From: Adineta ricciae
Lineage: Eukaryota; Rotifera; Eurotatoria; Adinetida; Adinetidae
Reading direction: 5' to 3'
DNA: 64,000 nt
Assembly (NCBI GenBank): GCA_905250025.1
Contig: CAJNOJ010000393.1
Location: forward strand, 1-64,000
The notes beneath the pieces were generated by a model. It saw only the letters and a list, made by a program, of their open reading frames with translations, did not search any database and was not told where the DNA came from. Both the position numbers and the translations under genes were made by a program. This document shows positions 34,401 to 46,004 of this stretch, piece by piece (within the stretch, counting starts at the first letter, position 1; each line of letters opens with the position of its first letter).

Positions 34401-34692
34401 GATGTATGTCGTCCAGTCTGTTTGCTATTGTTCGGCGTGCTTGTTTCAATTTTTTAAATTATTTCGCAACACGGACAAGATATACATCGATTTTACAGCA
34501 CAACCCATTCTGTGGAAAAGGTAAGAACCGGATGGTTTGAGTTGCGATGGCCATATCAAGACTGGTCCTGTCCCTGTGAAATACGTGATGTCAACGTTAG
34601 GTTTCGGAATGTTTTGGTTAATTGTTGATGAACGTAGAAAATGGAGAATGAAAAAATCTCTCGAAGGATTTCCGGCAAAGATTGCTTCGTGA
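31472..34692 (+). pseudogene. P-type cation ATPase (Na/K-ATPase-like, type II), decayed
   Basis: Pieces in several frames follow the order of a type IIC P-type ATPase alpha subunit: an N-terminal region (about 31690-31860), the actuator domain with GDIITIKMGERLPTDCR, the phosphorylation site, the nucleotide-binding segment with VLIIMKGAPDIV, DPPRDEVPRAVLKAR and MVTGDHPTTAKAIAKQV, then the hinge TVTGDGTNDAPALK and the C-terminal membrane region to about 34690. The invariant DKTGT is replaced by DGTDT (about 32770), removing the Lys and Gly that follow the phosphorylated Asp. There are at least six frame changes or stops, so the gene is dead. In life it would have exchanged cations across the plasma membrane. 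Confidence 0.85.
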
Positions 34693-34713
34693 AATTGGCT
34701 GATTTGTTTTTAT

Positions 34714-35526
34714 TTATTGTATAATAAAGAAGATAATCAGTATAGAAATAGCATACACTTTCAAACAGTCCTTTTCACTTCTGCTTGATGTGTTGGTCTT
34801 TTTCGTAGTGGTCGTCGAAGTGGTGGTTGTACTCGTTGTACTAGTGCTCGTCCAACCTGTGATAATCTCGAGTTTTGGTCGTAGTTGTATTTGTGCATTA
34901 CTAAATGAGTAGAATGTCATTGCTCGGTACGGCTGTTCTGTTTTCAATTGAAACATGAAACCGTAGTTCAATTGGCCGGGCACAAGCATATTTCTAACTA
35001 AGGCTGTAACATCAATTACTGGATTGTATTCGATCCATGAGGTGATACCTGGAATTGTTGCAGCATTGAATGCGGTCGTACTCGGTTGATTGTTCCAGTT
35101 TGTTGTATTAGAGTTCCACGGAGACGTAATTCGTCGTACCCACAAATCGTTTGGACGTGCACTGTTAAAACCCATCCAATTGTGTGGATCAGACGTATCA
35201 TTAATAACTCCGAAAAGTTTCAATTTGACAGAATGAATGGTCACATTTTGAGGAATATCATTGATTTCATTAAAGTAAAGTAGAGCTCGAGTCATTTCTT
35301 GGCCACAACCACTATTATACTCCGTTCCAGCACTGATAAAAAATCGTTCAGGGTAACCCCAATTTATAATATCTGCGCGTTGACACCCTTCATTCCATAT
35401 AATGTTGCTAGCAAAATTACTTGCTGCGCTGTGATCACCAATGAATATTAGTAGAAGGAAAAAGAACATAGTCGTTGCAAATGTCTTCTTGACTGCTTTA
35501 TCAGGTACTCTACACGCATATGGCAT
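34714..35526 (-). CDS. secreted DNRLRE-type protein with Thr-rich stalk and GPI-like tail
   Basis: A single exon of 270 residues. A hydrophobic signal segment (TTMFFFLLLIFIGDHSAA; the Met in this run is a possible second start) leads into a beta-sandwich domain of the DNRLRE/carbohydrate-binding type. Typical marks are ALLYFNEI near the start, VTIHSVKLKLFG, the SPWNSNTTNWNNQP box, and the closing AQIQLRPKLEI. A stalk of Ser/Thr repeats (STTSTTTTSTTTT) and a short hydrophobic C-terminus (VYAISILIIFFIIQ) suggest a GPI-anchored or membrane-tethered surface protein. DNRLRE domains are common in bacterial and fungal secreted proteins and uncommon in animals, so transfer is plausible (inference). 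The frame is intact. Confidence 0.8.
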   Translation of the reverse strand: MPYACRVPDKAVKKTFATTMFFFLLLIFIGDHSAASNFASNIIWNEGCQRADIINWGYPERFFISAGTEYNSGCGQEMTRALLYFNEINDIPQNVTIHSVKLKLFGVINDTSDPHNWMGFNSARPNDLWVRRITSPWNSNTTNWNNQPSTTAFNAATIPGITSWIEYNPVIDVTALVRNMLVPGQLNYGFMFQLKTEQPYRAMTFYSFSNAQIQLRPKLEIITGWTSTSTTSTTTTSTTTTKKTNTSSRSEKDCLKVYAISILIIFFIIQ

Positions 35527-35789
35527 TTATACGTAGTTCTTTATATACATTTCATTTGAGGAAGTGGGCTATACAAACGCTTTGTTCCACTCAGCATGAT
35601 CTTCCAATAATCATGTACAGCTCCCTGTTGTGTGTGTACACATAAATGATTGAGTTGATTATGGGGAAATATTCTATAGACTTCTTTTTCTTTCAACTTT
35701 TAAGCTTCGAATCAATCAAAAAGTAAACTTTCAGTATTCATCAGCGTTGCACTACTTTTTTCCATGAGATATCGTTATCAGGATATATA

Positions 35790-36690
35790 TTAATCGGTAT
35801 TTGTCAACAAAATTATTCCGACAATGTTTTGTTTATTAACGAACGTTGAATGGAATCCACCTGACATTGTACCTGTATGTCCAATGAATCGACGACCGTC
35901 AGTCCGATTTTGCCAAGTCCAACCTCTAGACCAAAGGTTGTTGGTAAAGATCACGAATCGTTTGTGGCACTAATCACATTTTGATACGAAACAGTACCAT
36001 TAACTGCAGTTCACGTTTCAATATTGAATGAGGATTCAAAGGAGAAGATCCGTTGTTCATGAATATTCTCAGAAAGAAAGACAACGATCGAGCAGACATG
36101 CGTAGTTTAGCAGTAGGGTAGATACTCAAGTTGAAAAATAGAATGTAGAGCAAATCAGTAACATCACTCTAAAGAGTGCCTCACCAAATCGTCTTTATCT
36201 TCAATAACCGAGAAGTAAAAGCCGGATTTTATCAGATCAATATTCATAGGAGATGCCTGTAACTCGCGCGACGAACAGACCTACCAACGCAATATCTACA
36301 TTCGAGCAAAAATTTGCATCTCCCGGTGGATGTGACAACCAGTTCGATGCATCGTGATTCAAAAACGTATGACAGGTGTCTTTCAATGATATTTCAATCA
36401 ATCCATTGTCCTCACTTCACATCATCGCGAGTCCCATTTCGTCATTATGAACAACCGATGCTGAGTGATTTGCAGATTGAAGCAAGGAGAAATATGAATC
36501 CATTGATATCCATCATTCGTAATAGTGAGAGTGATTGATAGCCGAATGCTCCTTCATATAAAATATCTGTAGTATTGACTACGACGATAAGCGTACCAAG
36601 AATAGGAGCGTCGACAAGAGAGTTTTTGATCAATTTTCGACTCATAGTTCTATGTACTTCTCTTCTCAGGTGTGCCAACAAAACAGGAAC
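35790..36690 (-). pseudogene. serine hydrolase (beta-lactamase-related family) remnant
   Basis: On the minus strand the N-terminal side (36681-36445) reads SLVDAPILGTLIVVVN..ILYEGAFGYQSLS and then LASICKS, the SxxK nucleophile box of the family. Near 35880 the C-terminal side reads DGRRFIGHTGTMSGGFHS with the conserved HTG box and GIILLTNTD. Between them the frame is broken several times and much of the domain is unreadable. Members act as esterases, peptidases or D-amino-acid hydrolases in the secretory or extracellular space. This copy is not functional. Confidence 0.7.
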
Positions 36691-36787
36691 AAACTAAGAT
36701 TAGTCCTTCATCCTTACCGATTGCTCGAAGTCTGATTTCTTGAAAGATAAGTATTATTTACAGATCAATTAAATAAAAATCATTCAG

Positions 36788-37300
36788 TTATGGTTCAGAT
36801 AGTTGTTTGTGAAATAAGATATTTGAATGTTGGCAAGTATTGACTCGATCGATGTGATGATCTCGTTGAAATTCGTGAAGCATAATCGTATATCTACTTT
36901 TCATTAATTTTTGTCCTTCTAAAGCAAATTTATACAATTGTTCGGCACTTTCTACTTTTAATAATCTATTATCAACCAAAGTCCTAAATGGTTCTTTGGA
37001 AAATGTTGGATTTCCATTAAGAATATTGCTGTAACAAATTAACGCATCTAGTATGTTATAGTGTATTTGATGTGTGTTGTACCACATTTCACACTCACAA
37101 TTGAATTCGAGCGCATTTGTATTTTGCAGTTTTTGTATAAGTACAAAAAATGCTCTTTTATTGTTATTTCGGACGTATTCATCGCGTATGCTGTTGATAT
37201 ACTTGAGAATTCTTTCATATTGCAGGAAAATATGACAACCAATATATGCTGTAAAAATCGAATCGATTGTTGATGTTATATATGTCGGAATGTTGCTCAT
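36788..37300 (-). CDS. hypothetical protein, family not recognised
   Basis: A 170-residue frame (MSNIPTYITSTIDSIFTAYIGCHIFLQYERIL...) preceded by a good acceptor (TTCTATTTTCACAG) three bases before the Met. A 5' untranslated exon, or spliced-leader addition, would therefore supply the leader. It is mixed-charge and helical with a Cys-rich patch (FNCECEMWY) and no clear membrane span. The exon-like piece upstream (37436-37370) does not join in frame. No function can be assigned. Confidence 0.4.
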   Translation of the reverse strand: MSNIPTYITSTIDSIFTAYIGCHIFLQYERILKYINSIRDEYVRNNNKRAFFVLIQKLQNTNALEFNCECEMWYNTHQIHYNILDALICYSNILNGNPTFSKEPFRTLVDNRLLKVESAEQLYKFALEGQKLMKSRYTIMLHEFQRDHHIDRVNTCQHSNILFHKQLSEP

Positions 37301-37719
37301 GAACCTGTGAAAATAGAATAAAAGAATTCAAAAATATTTCTGTAGAAAAAATGAACGCACTTTTGAATCGAATTAATTGTGTATTAGAACGCTTTATTAC
37401 GATTGATTCGAAACGTCTGTTGTAAACATTCATCATTCTACATGGAATTTATATGCAGTCAAAACTCTCGAACGAAGTATGACATCATGTACTTTTTCCC
37501 TTTCGTTCTTTCGTGATTCAAATCGAGGAAAGTTTATGTAACATGATAAACAAAGAACATGATGTTTTCTTGAAAAATATTTATTTATCAGTAAAAATAG
37601 TTTCAAGTATGTATTTCCGGAACCGCATGCTTGATAGTAGCCACACTTATCGTTTCTTCTTTCTGATTATGTCTAGAGAACGAAAACATGCGCTGAACTG
37701 TTCGGTTAAATGGCAAAAC

Positions 37720-38765
37720 TTACGATGCTTTGATACGTCGGATTTTCAATGCAATCAACCCAGTAATCCATCTCGCGGCAAGATATCCAATAAAACCAAA
37801 GAAAATCGAGAAAGCAGTTGGTGACATAGCACTGACGAACACGGATGATTTAACCACCATTCCGGCAATTGATAAACCAAACGCTGATAAATTTCCGAGA
37901 CCAGCTTGAATCATCTGTTGAATATAATCATGAGGAGTAATTGCGTATTTCCGTGCTAAATTTTCCGTTCGCTTTTCTTTATAATAGTAATAAACAAACA
38001 AACGAACCGATAATAACAACGTTTCCAATACACTCGCTGTCAACGCAGCTAAGGCATTTTCTGACAAAAACAGAACAATTAACGAGAAAATTGATTTCAA
38101 CTTCTTTTACCTTTGATAATGATATTGATCGGTACTCCACGAATCATTTGTTTTGCAAGTACTGAAACGCCAATGGAAATCGAGAAAGTTGAATATTAGA
38201 AACATCGAATCTTACATTCTACAATATGAAAAATACATTCAACAGCACTGTACATTCCATTGACAAAAATCGATCGAACGATATTACAACCCATTAAAAC
38301 CTGTTCACCTAAAACATGTTCCAGATTCGTCGAACACATAAACGCAAACTGTTCACAATTTTTCAACACGAGACTATACGTTTTCCACATATCTCGTTGC
38401 TTTTCATCACTATAAATTCGAATAGCATTTTTCACGACTTGATCTTCACTTAAGCGTTTAGTTAAATAACATGTTCCACGTCGATTGACGTAATATTCCA
38501 TCACATCAATACCATACCGAGCACAACCGATTCGATGTTCATAGTTGAATGGATGTTCTAGACGAAATTCTCCTAATGTAACAATTCGTAATCCTTGAAG
38601 ATTCTGTTCGATGACCATCAATGGATCAACTTTTTTGGGCATTAGTTTCGAAGGAAGATATTTTTCAAGATCTTCTTTTGTAACAACAATCCCATGGTGT
38701 TGATACAAACGAATCTTACGCCAAGCGTAAAGATGATCGCCACGTTGGGGATTATGATCGGACAT
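37720..38765 (-). CDS. LRAT-like (NlpC/P60-fold) acyltransferase with C-terminal membrane helices, three exons
   Basis: Exons 38765-38216, 38161-38111 and 38060-37720 join in phase to give 313 residues. The N-terminal domain matches the LRAT/H-REV107 fold: GDHLYAWRK at the start, the catalytic His in HHGIVV, and the nucleophile in KNCEQFAFMCST (NCEQFA; NCEHFA is usual). Family members are thiol acyltransferases or phospholipases acting on membrane lipids. The last 120 residues contain hydrophobic stretches (LAALTASVLETLLLSVRLFVYYYY, PTAFSIFFGFIGYLAARW) and a basic end, expected to anchor the protein on a membrane. The usual family also has a C-terminal anchor, but this tail is longer. Catalytic residues and frame are intact. 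Confidence 0.8.
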
Positions 38766-39301
38766 TTTGTTCTGTATTGTTTTGTATCAATCTAATTATA
38801 TGTACAAAATAGGTAGGTGACGTGAATAAATCTTTCTTTTTTGCGTTCTTTTCATAAAAAATATTATGATCCTTGGTTTATCTACGTCAAGGATGGATAT
38901 TTTACTCGATTATCATATGTGTGTGAGTAATAATAACATAAACAGAACGAGATTTACTTGACGCCCCATTCAATAACTGACGAAAATCCTTGATCGATTG
39001 AAGTGAATTTCATCATTAATAAAAAAAAATGCGTATCAACACCTATACGCGAATTCATCTGCTCATGATTCGATTAGTGTGGATCTGGTTTAAAACCAGT
39101 GATGAAACATTCAGCGTATATAATACGGTATGTTGAATTATCAATGTCAAGGAGATTTTACTGAATAATATGCATGGATATCCTCCGGTCAATTATTGTC
39201 TATTTTTGTCGTAAAAAAAGGTAAATTAATGGAGGATTATTTATATCCAAAGTAATATATAAGTTGTTTTCGAAAACCATATTGAATACGCATTGATCAG
39301 T
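38766..39301. other. intergenic, divergent promoter region
   Basis: About 540 bp between divergent genes (LRAT-like leftward, membrane protein rightward). No further coding signal. Confidence 0.5.
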
Positions 39302-40198
39302 ATGTTTTTTCGACGTATAACGCATGAAACAAAATACTATTATAAATATCTGTTCGCCGCCAAAATGGCAGTTTTTTCTGTGCTGGCATTAGGCGCATAC
39401 ATCTTCGATGGATATTTTTTCATGGTTCATGCTTTGAGGGAAACAGATCCGGGTCGTTTTGAAGGTTTACTGTCAACTATTGTGATTATCTTCGCATATA
39501 TTCAATTTTGTATTCCAATTCGACAAAAAGCGCTCCTTACTGTGTACTTTGTCGTTTTATGGATCCTTCACATCGCTGGACATATTGGTTATCTCATTGG
39601 ATTCATTCATAAAGAAAATTACTATGGTATTGGTGTATTTATCGCTTGGATAATTGCCAGTACACTTTATATGAGTGGATTGATTTACTATCGTGTTATT
39701 CGCGGCAAATTTCATAATGTTCAAATCCGGAATAAACATTTTTTTCATTTTATCTCTCAGCTTGAAATTATCTTGGCGATTTACATATCCATCTATGGAA
39801 TAAGTCATTTAGAAACGATCAGTCGAAGTAGTGTGGCGTTTTTTCTTCTATTTGATTTCTTCACCGGCGATTATGATCGTTTTCATGGTCTTCTGATCAA
39901 GGCGGTTCTTCATATTTTTGTCGCAACTGTAACGGCATCTGTTGTACTCGAATTTGTGTCTGTCAGTGTTGAAAGTCACGGTTATGAATATGCTTCGATT
40001 ATCGCTGATGTCGTTTCATTTTACTTCTTTATCTGGTTTATCTTTCTTCAATTTAATCGAAGAAATTTCAAACAAGAGCCGAGGCATGGACAAGGAAATG
40101 CACCACCCTTGGGAACTTCTCATACAACGACACTCGGCAGAATTATGCCAAGACCGGCTTATACGAGAACGGCACGAACCGAAACGCAGAAACTTTAA
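39302..40198 (+). CDS. multi-pass membrane protein, unknown family
   Basis: 298 residues from ATG 39302 in a single exon. About seven hydrophobic segments (for example FSVLALGAYIFDGYFFMV, LLTVYFVVLWILHIAGHIGYLIGF, VFIAWIIASTLYMSGLIYY, ASIIADVVSFYFFIWFIFL) end in a polar, Arg/Thr-rich cytosolic tail. No DRY- or NPxxY-like box is visible, so I do not call it a GPCR. Function unknown; the frame is intact. Confidence 0.65.
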   Translation: MFFRRITHETKYYYKYLFAAKMAVFSVLALGAYIFDGYFFMVHALRETDPGRFEGLLSTIVIIFAYIQFCIPIRQKALLTVYFVVLWILHIAGHIGYLIGFIHKENYYGIGVFIAWIIASTLYMSGLIYYRVIRGKFHNVQIRNKHFFHFISQLEIILAIYISIYGISHLETISRSSVAFFLLFDFFTGDYDRFHGLLIKAVLHIFVATVTASVVLEFVSVSVESHGYEYASIIADVVSFYFFIWFIFLQFNRRNFKQEPRHGQGNAPPLGTSHTTTLGRIMPRPAYTRTARTETQKL

Positions 40199-40647
40199 AT
40201 AATATGATTATAGGAATAAAATTATTTGCATCAGTTAAGAATCGAACAAGACCTTATTTATTTCTAAAATCTTGACAAACATCTGAATTGTCATCGATAT
40301 TTAAATTCACGTTCGGGAGCGTGTGACAAAAGCAGGTGAAACACCCACATAGAATAGAATTGCATGACAGTTATAGAGTTCGGGACTATTTCGCAGTATA
40401 TCAGACCGAGTTCTCTTCGTTTTGACACATTTTTGTAGCAACATGTCAAAGGATTTTGTTTTTCTTTACCATTGCACTATGAAGAACAAATAGACTTAAG
40501 TAAGTTGCCGTGTACGTTCTTTTGTTTTTAATCTTAAGTATCCGTCTTGAGAAAAGATTGTATTTAGAATTTTTAATTAGAAACAACGTCATAACCTGTG
40601 CTTTTCCATTAAGAGATAGACCTTTTCTTTCATTTGTGAGTTGAGAA

Positions 40648-41685
40648 ATGTCCAACAGTACGAGTCAAAGCATAGAGTATAACAATGCTGATTCGTTCAC
40701 AACGAGTGGTTTAGTACGATTAAAATTCAGCATTTTGTTAGCACTGGAAATTCCTTCAGTAGTCTGTAGTTTGTCGATATTTCTCTGTTTCATTCGATTA
40801 TCCGAACTACGAGCAAAACAACACAATCACGTGTGAGTAAATTTCTCGAAAGAACACGGTCAAATTGATAAAAATATACTTTTTAGTGTCATTTGTTTGT
40901 TAATCAGTAATTTTCTCACTGCAACAACCGAAATACCTATATCTCTTACTTATCTTTATAATAACGAATTCATTCCGCCATCGAATTCTCTCTGTTTTCT
41001 TTGGATCTTTTCAAATTACATTGTATTTGGTTCAAGTTTCTGGATCATGGTAACGGCATCTATTCAACGGTATATTCTCATTTTTTACAAATATCGTCTT
41101 AATACAAAATTCAAACATTACTTTCCTATTGTCTTTCCACCGGCATTTTTCACTCTATGGTATATCATTCTTATTTGTTTCTATCCATGTCAACAACAAT
41201 TTGATTACAGTCAATTGTGGTGTTCCGGTGCGTGTTATGGATATCAAGGGCTAATCAGCAGTATTGATTGGATTATCAGTTCACTGATGCCTGTTTTGAT
41301 CATTGTTATAACGAATGTCGTATTGATTCTAAGTGTAGGTCATCAAAAATATCGAATGCAACGTGCACGCACGTGGCGTACTACGCGGAAGCTTGTGATT
41401 CAACTTCTACCGATTTCTTTTGTCTATCTGATCATTTATGTACCTGTGAATGTTTTTGCATTGATTCGGCTCTGGTTCGATCCATCGTTCCTTCTGGATT
41501 TCTATATGAATATATTCGCATATTTTAATTACTTTGGACCGTTATTGATGCCTTTTGTTTGTTTAATGAGTATGCCGGAAATTACTGCACAATTGAAGAA
41601 TTTGTATTGTTTTAGTAATCGAGTACAACCACAACGAATACGGTTTACAGCATCAGCACAGCGAGTTCCACAGCAGACAAATTAA
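40648..41685 (+). CDS. rhodopsin-like seven-transmembrane receptor (GPCR), two exons
   Basis: Exons 40648-40832 and 40887-41685 join in phase (GTGAGT..TTTTAG, 54-bp intron) to give 327 residues. Seven hydrophobic segments are seen. TM3 ends in TASIQRYILIFY (a DRY-box variant, QRY). The second loop carries the Cys of the expected disulphide (WCSGACYG). TM7 reads FGPLLMPFVCLMSMPE in place of NPxxY. It shares ending and layout with the receptor at 52.2 kb (FVCLGSIPE), so the two belong to one bdelloid subfamily. Ligand unknown. Confidence 0.85.
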
Positions 41686-44600
41686 ATATTTCGCTAGTTA
41701 TTTTTATTATAAAAAGGCATAAAAACCTTGAGTTTGATCGGAAGATTTGATGAAAGAAAATCATGTAAATCGGCTTATTGTCAAATTTTCTCATCTTTCG
41801 TCCTTGTATGGCTGACAGATTTGACATATTGAGGTTTATTTTTAAAATACCTACAAAGGTATAATATGTTCTTCGTTGTTCGTTGATGAATTTTTTGTAT
41901 AAAAATAGTTGTATAATTAATGAATTTTCAGAAAATTAGCTGATCTATTCTATAGATATAAATAACATCGCACAGATACAATTAAAGTAAAGATTTTTAT
42001 GCAACTGACAGTTACGAATCTGTTCTCATGCTAAAAAAAGTAATCTATAGGCCACAAAAATAGAACATAAATTATTAGAGAGAAAAAAATCGGTGTATTT
42101 TTCGTCTGATCAACAGGAAAACTTTGTGTTTATATATCTCTTCATACATCATTCACATATCGAAGGCTTGAGAGTATATTGTCTCGATTAGAATCTTCCA
42201 GGAGCGAAGAGAAGTCAGAGTTTCGCACGCTTTTTCCCATTACTTAACACCTTCTTCAAAAAAAATCAGATGACACTAAACTATGCAGCGTGAAAAACAG
42301 TAACTTATTAGAAATCGATGCACCTTTTGGTACATCTTTTTAAAACATCGTACGAAGAAATCAGGACAGTGATATCCTGTTCTATTTTAAAAGAATGACC
42401 TTCGTATGTGGAAAATTTCTTTCAGTTTAGTTTTTTAATACACAAGAATAATAAACGATGCGAATAGAAGTTTTTTATTATTCATCAATGAATGAATTTG
42501 ATCTCATAGTCTTGCAAATGTTATCAACATCGAATCTGACTATCCGCTCCTTCTCTTTTTTTTGTTGAAAAAATTTAAAATTTAGACGATAACATATGAT
42601 TGTTTTGGTTCATTTCATTGATCAAAATATTAAACACATCCCATATAAACATTTTTTGGATCTAAATGCACCTCAATTTGAGCTGCGTCCTCGGCGAAAC
42701 TATCGGAGCGTCTGAACGCGTTCACATTAAATTTCAAAATTAGGCTAAAAATCTTTCAGCCATCGATCGAAAGTCTCGAACATACACCACTAAGCTATAC
42801 TTGCTCGAAACATATCAGTATAGAAAAGAATATGTATCTGAATACACGTTTAGACTTATACACATGAGGATAACGATACTCATTTTACGTGATTTTGAAG
42901 GAAAAATAAGCCATCGTCTCACTTGCTTCCAATAATCTCATTCAATTTCAAACTAATTTGGATTTTATTTCTTTTTCTATTTTCTATTTGAGATTTCATT
43001 TACGATAAAAAAAATACTGAATGAGATACTGATCAGACAGATATTGATAATCAATGACCTTCAACTAATTTAAGAGATTTGATTTGAAGAACAGATATCA
43101 AATAATCGTTGATAATATCTTTCAATATGTATAAATGATAATTTCCATCTAACTATTCTGTAACTGACAGAGAACAGTAGTTGTTTGAAGCATTAGCTTT
43201 TGTAGTGACAGTAGAATCTTCGAATTAAACAATAGTACGGATTTCCACTTTGTCATAATCTCAAAACTTCTTATGCAATTTTTCGCACGTTTCATGAATG
43301 TCTTGCCAGTATTAGGTGTAATTTCAACATGAGAAATACAACACTTCTTTTCTGACAAAAAAAAGCATACATTCAATAAAAATGAAAGTATACTGAATTG
43401 AGAAAAACAATTTTTGATGTTTTCCAGTAGATATAAACGAGAATATGATCGTATACCATTTGGAATAGTCTCAAAAGGTTTATTCAAAATCACTTCTCAC
43501 CGTTGGATAAAACGATCTCTTTTTTTTTTCAAAACACTCCTCAGTCGTTTGCATTTGTTGATTGACACAGTTCTGTAGGCGTACATTCGAAGATATTGTT
43601 TGTTAGTTACTAAATAAAGTTAGCATTTGGCGGTATTGTCTGAGTCAAGAATATATTCCTCTTTTTTTGCCCTTTTGTCATAATTCGTCGATGGAATGAC
43701 AGACATAGTAAAACGTTCTTCATCTATTGTTGTCGTTGATCATTTCTAGTAGAGCATATGAAAAATCAATAGAAAAATGCTGTATTTCCAACACACGCAT
43801 TCATCTCGAACGATATTTGAATGGTAATATACGTATATATACTCTTTTATTGTCATACCACGGGAATCATATATTTATAGCAATGTAAAGAATCAAAGAA
43901 AATATGTTTATCGTTTGAAAACGACTATGAACCATCGTCAATTTTGTTCATGGATTCATTTTCACTACTCTGCATCAATAAATTTTAACAAAATATCTCT
44001 CATTCTCTCTAACACTATGTCTCTAAACTTCTTATACCTCTGTACTCATGATACTTGTTCAACAATTTTAGATGATGAAAATTTCTTTTTTCATATAGAT
44101 AAGGACAAATATGTGAATCGCATATAAAGATGCTCGCATTAACTATCAGTTGAGAGAACAGATATCTTCCTTTTTTATTAAAGCGCAGCAGTTTGTTTGA
44201 ATTTGTCACAAAATCAGTTTCCTCACGAGCGCCTTCGACGATATTTCAGCTTCCTTTCAAGCGCTGATACTAATATAGTTCACAAATGAGAACAAAGAGT
44301 AGAGTCTGTTCGACAAGACAGTATAGTCAGTTTTTCAAACATGTGGACGCACCGTGAACGGCCGGTATACAAACAAGACCGGCTGCGCGGTGGCAGCTTC
44401 CAAAAAAAGATGTAATTTGTTTTTAATTAACGTGTGTCAAGCTGTCAATTTGATGCTAAAGAACACTTCATTTTTCATTTTCATTATCCGTTAATCTGAG
44501 AGAAGTAAGTAGAGATTTATCTTAATTTTTTCATTTATATAAGTTATTATGCTCCTGTCTTTGTTTTTATCAAGGTATCTATGAGAAAGTTTCGCTTAGA

Positions 44601-45029
44601 CACATTTCTACATCGTACCATTCAAGAAATTTTTAAATGGTACCTTTTACAGTATTGATAGCGATAAAATGAATTCTAAGTCGATTTTTTATATTCTAGA
44701 AAAAGAAACATCTCGGGTAGATATTTCTTTTCCTATATAAACTACGGAGAAAATAACGTTTTTGTGTCCAAAGAGCGATCAGAATAGAATTTTTTTAGTA
44801 ATCTTTGATTTTACAAATTGTCGTGCGTGCGTAGAGCAGACCTTATAAGTTATTTTTTATCTTCATTTTTAATTAACAGACTAGAAAATGAGAGGGAAAT
44901 CTGTTTGTCCTCCAACTTTCATTAGATCAAAAGTTGTTACCTTTTACAGCAGAGTTATTATTTTCCATCTGCATTCAACAACTTAATTGAGATTGCTGCA
45001 CGTCATATTAAATACTTTACTTCTATCAA
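41686..45029. other. 3.3-kb gene-free stretch
   Basis: AT-rich throughout, without any open frame or repeat that I can support. A short GC-rich patch near 44350-44400 (ACGGCCGG..GACCGGCTGCGCGGTGG) has no recognisable tRNA or other fold. The few open frames are under 115 codons and look random. Confidence 0.5.
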
Positions 45030-46004
45030 ATGTCCTCTCAATCATCATCTTCGCTTGGCTATATTACTTGGTTGAAAACTATACAAAAGGATATTTATCA
45101 AATCGGTGGTCTAATATTATTGACTTTGGGTGGTATCAGTTGTCTGATCAATATCATTATATTCAGTAAAAAGATTTTACGAAAAAATCCCTGTTCAATC
45201 TATCTTATTGCATTCAACATAGCTACTTTCTTATTTCTGTACTCATCATTTTTAAATGGAATCATATCCATTGGTTTTGAAACCGATCTCGGCACAATGA
45301 ATTTAACATATTGTCGAAGTCGGATCTATATTTCATATATAAGTGAATTATTAACAAGTTATTTTCTGATTCTGGCATCAATTGATCGTGTTCGAATAAC
45401 ATCGTCGAATACTTTGACAAGAAACAAAAGTACTTGTCGTTTAGCTGTGCTTTCCATCATTGTCGGAATATTAATTTGCATACCATTACAACTTCATACA
45501 GTCTTTTTTACAAATATGATAGCATTGACATCTGTTCGAATCGTCTGTTACTATCAACCGGGTACATACGTAGCGTTTGTAGGTTATTATATTCTAATCA
45601 AAGCAGTTTCAGTGCCGATATTATTGGCAATATTTGGATCATGGGCAATTCATAATGTTAGAGCTTTACAAAAAGTACGCACTGTTCCGACTTCAATACA
45701 CAATCAGTCTGCAACGAATACTGGAGGATCACGTTCTCGTTCAAAAGATCGACAACTTCTATTACTGCTGCTAGTGGATATCGCTGGCTTTGTTTGTTTT
45801 ACTGTATTCCTTGGAGTTTTCTTAATGTATCAACAAATAACACAATACAATACAAAAAGCTCAGAGCAAACTCAATTGGAACAAGTAATTCGAAATGTCT
45901 GCTTCTATGTAAATTATATTCCATACTGTCTGAATTGTTACACACATTTGTTCGTATCGAAAACGTTTCGAACCGAAGTCAAGCAACTTCTTCTATTCAA
46001 ATAA
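45030..46004 (+). CDS. rhodopsin-like seven-transmembrane receptor (GPCR), single exon
   Basis: 324 residues without introns. TM1 (LILLTLGGISCLINIIIF) carries the conserved Asn. The Cys at the start of TM3 (LTYCRSRIYIS) and the ASIDRVRI box (DRV in place of DRY) mark TM3. A basic, Ser/Arg-rich third cytosolic loop (GGSRSRSKDRQ) precedes TM6, and TM7 ends NYIPYCLNCYTHLFVSKTFRTE. It is closer to the 14.1-kb receptor than to the 40.6- and 52.2-kb pair in its TM7 ending. Intact; ligand unknown. Confidence 0.85.
   Translation: MSSQSSSSLGYITWLKTIQKDIYQIGGLILLTLGGISCLINIIIFSKKILRKNPCSIYLIAFNIATFLFLYSSFLNGIISIGFETDLGTMNLTYCRSRIYISYISELLTSYFLILASIDRVRITSSNTLTRNKSTCRLAVLSIIVGILICIPLQLHTVFFTNMIALTSVRIVCYYQPGTYVAFVGYYILIKAVSVPILLAIFGSWAIHNVRALQKVRTVPTSIHNQSATNTGGSRSRSKDRQLLLLLLVDIAGFVCFTVFLGVFLMYQQITQYNTKSSEQTQLEQVIRNVCFYVNYIPYCLNCYTHLFVSKTFRTEVKQLLLFK

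Noticed and set aside
43149-43493. 114-codon minus-strand frame in the 41.7-45.0 kb desert
   Set aside because: No motif, no plausible exon partners and an AT-driven amino-acid mix.
44340-44402. GC-rich patch that might be a tRNA or structured RNA
   Set aside because: No acceptor stem, T-loop GTTCRA or cloverleaf could be drawn.
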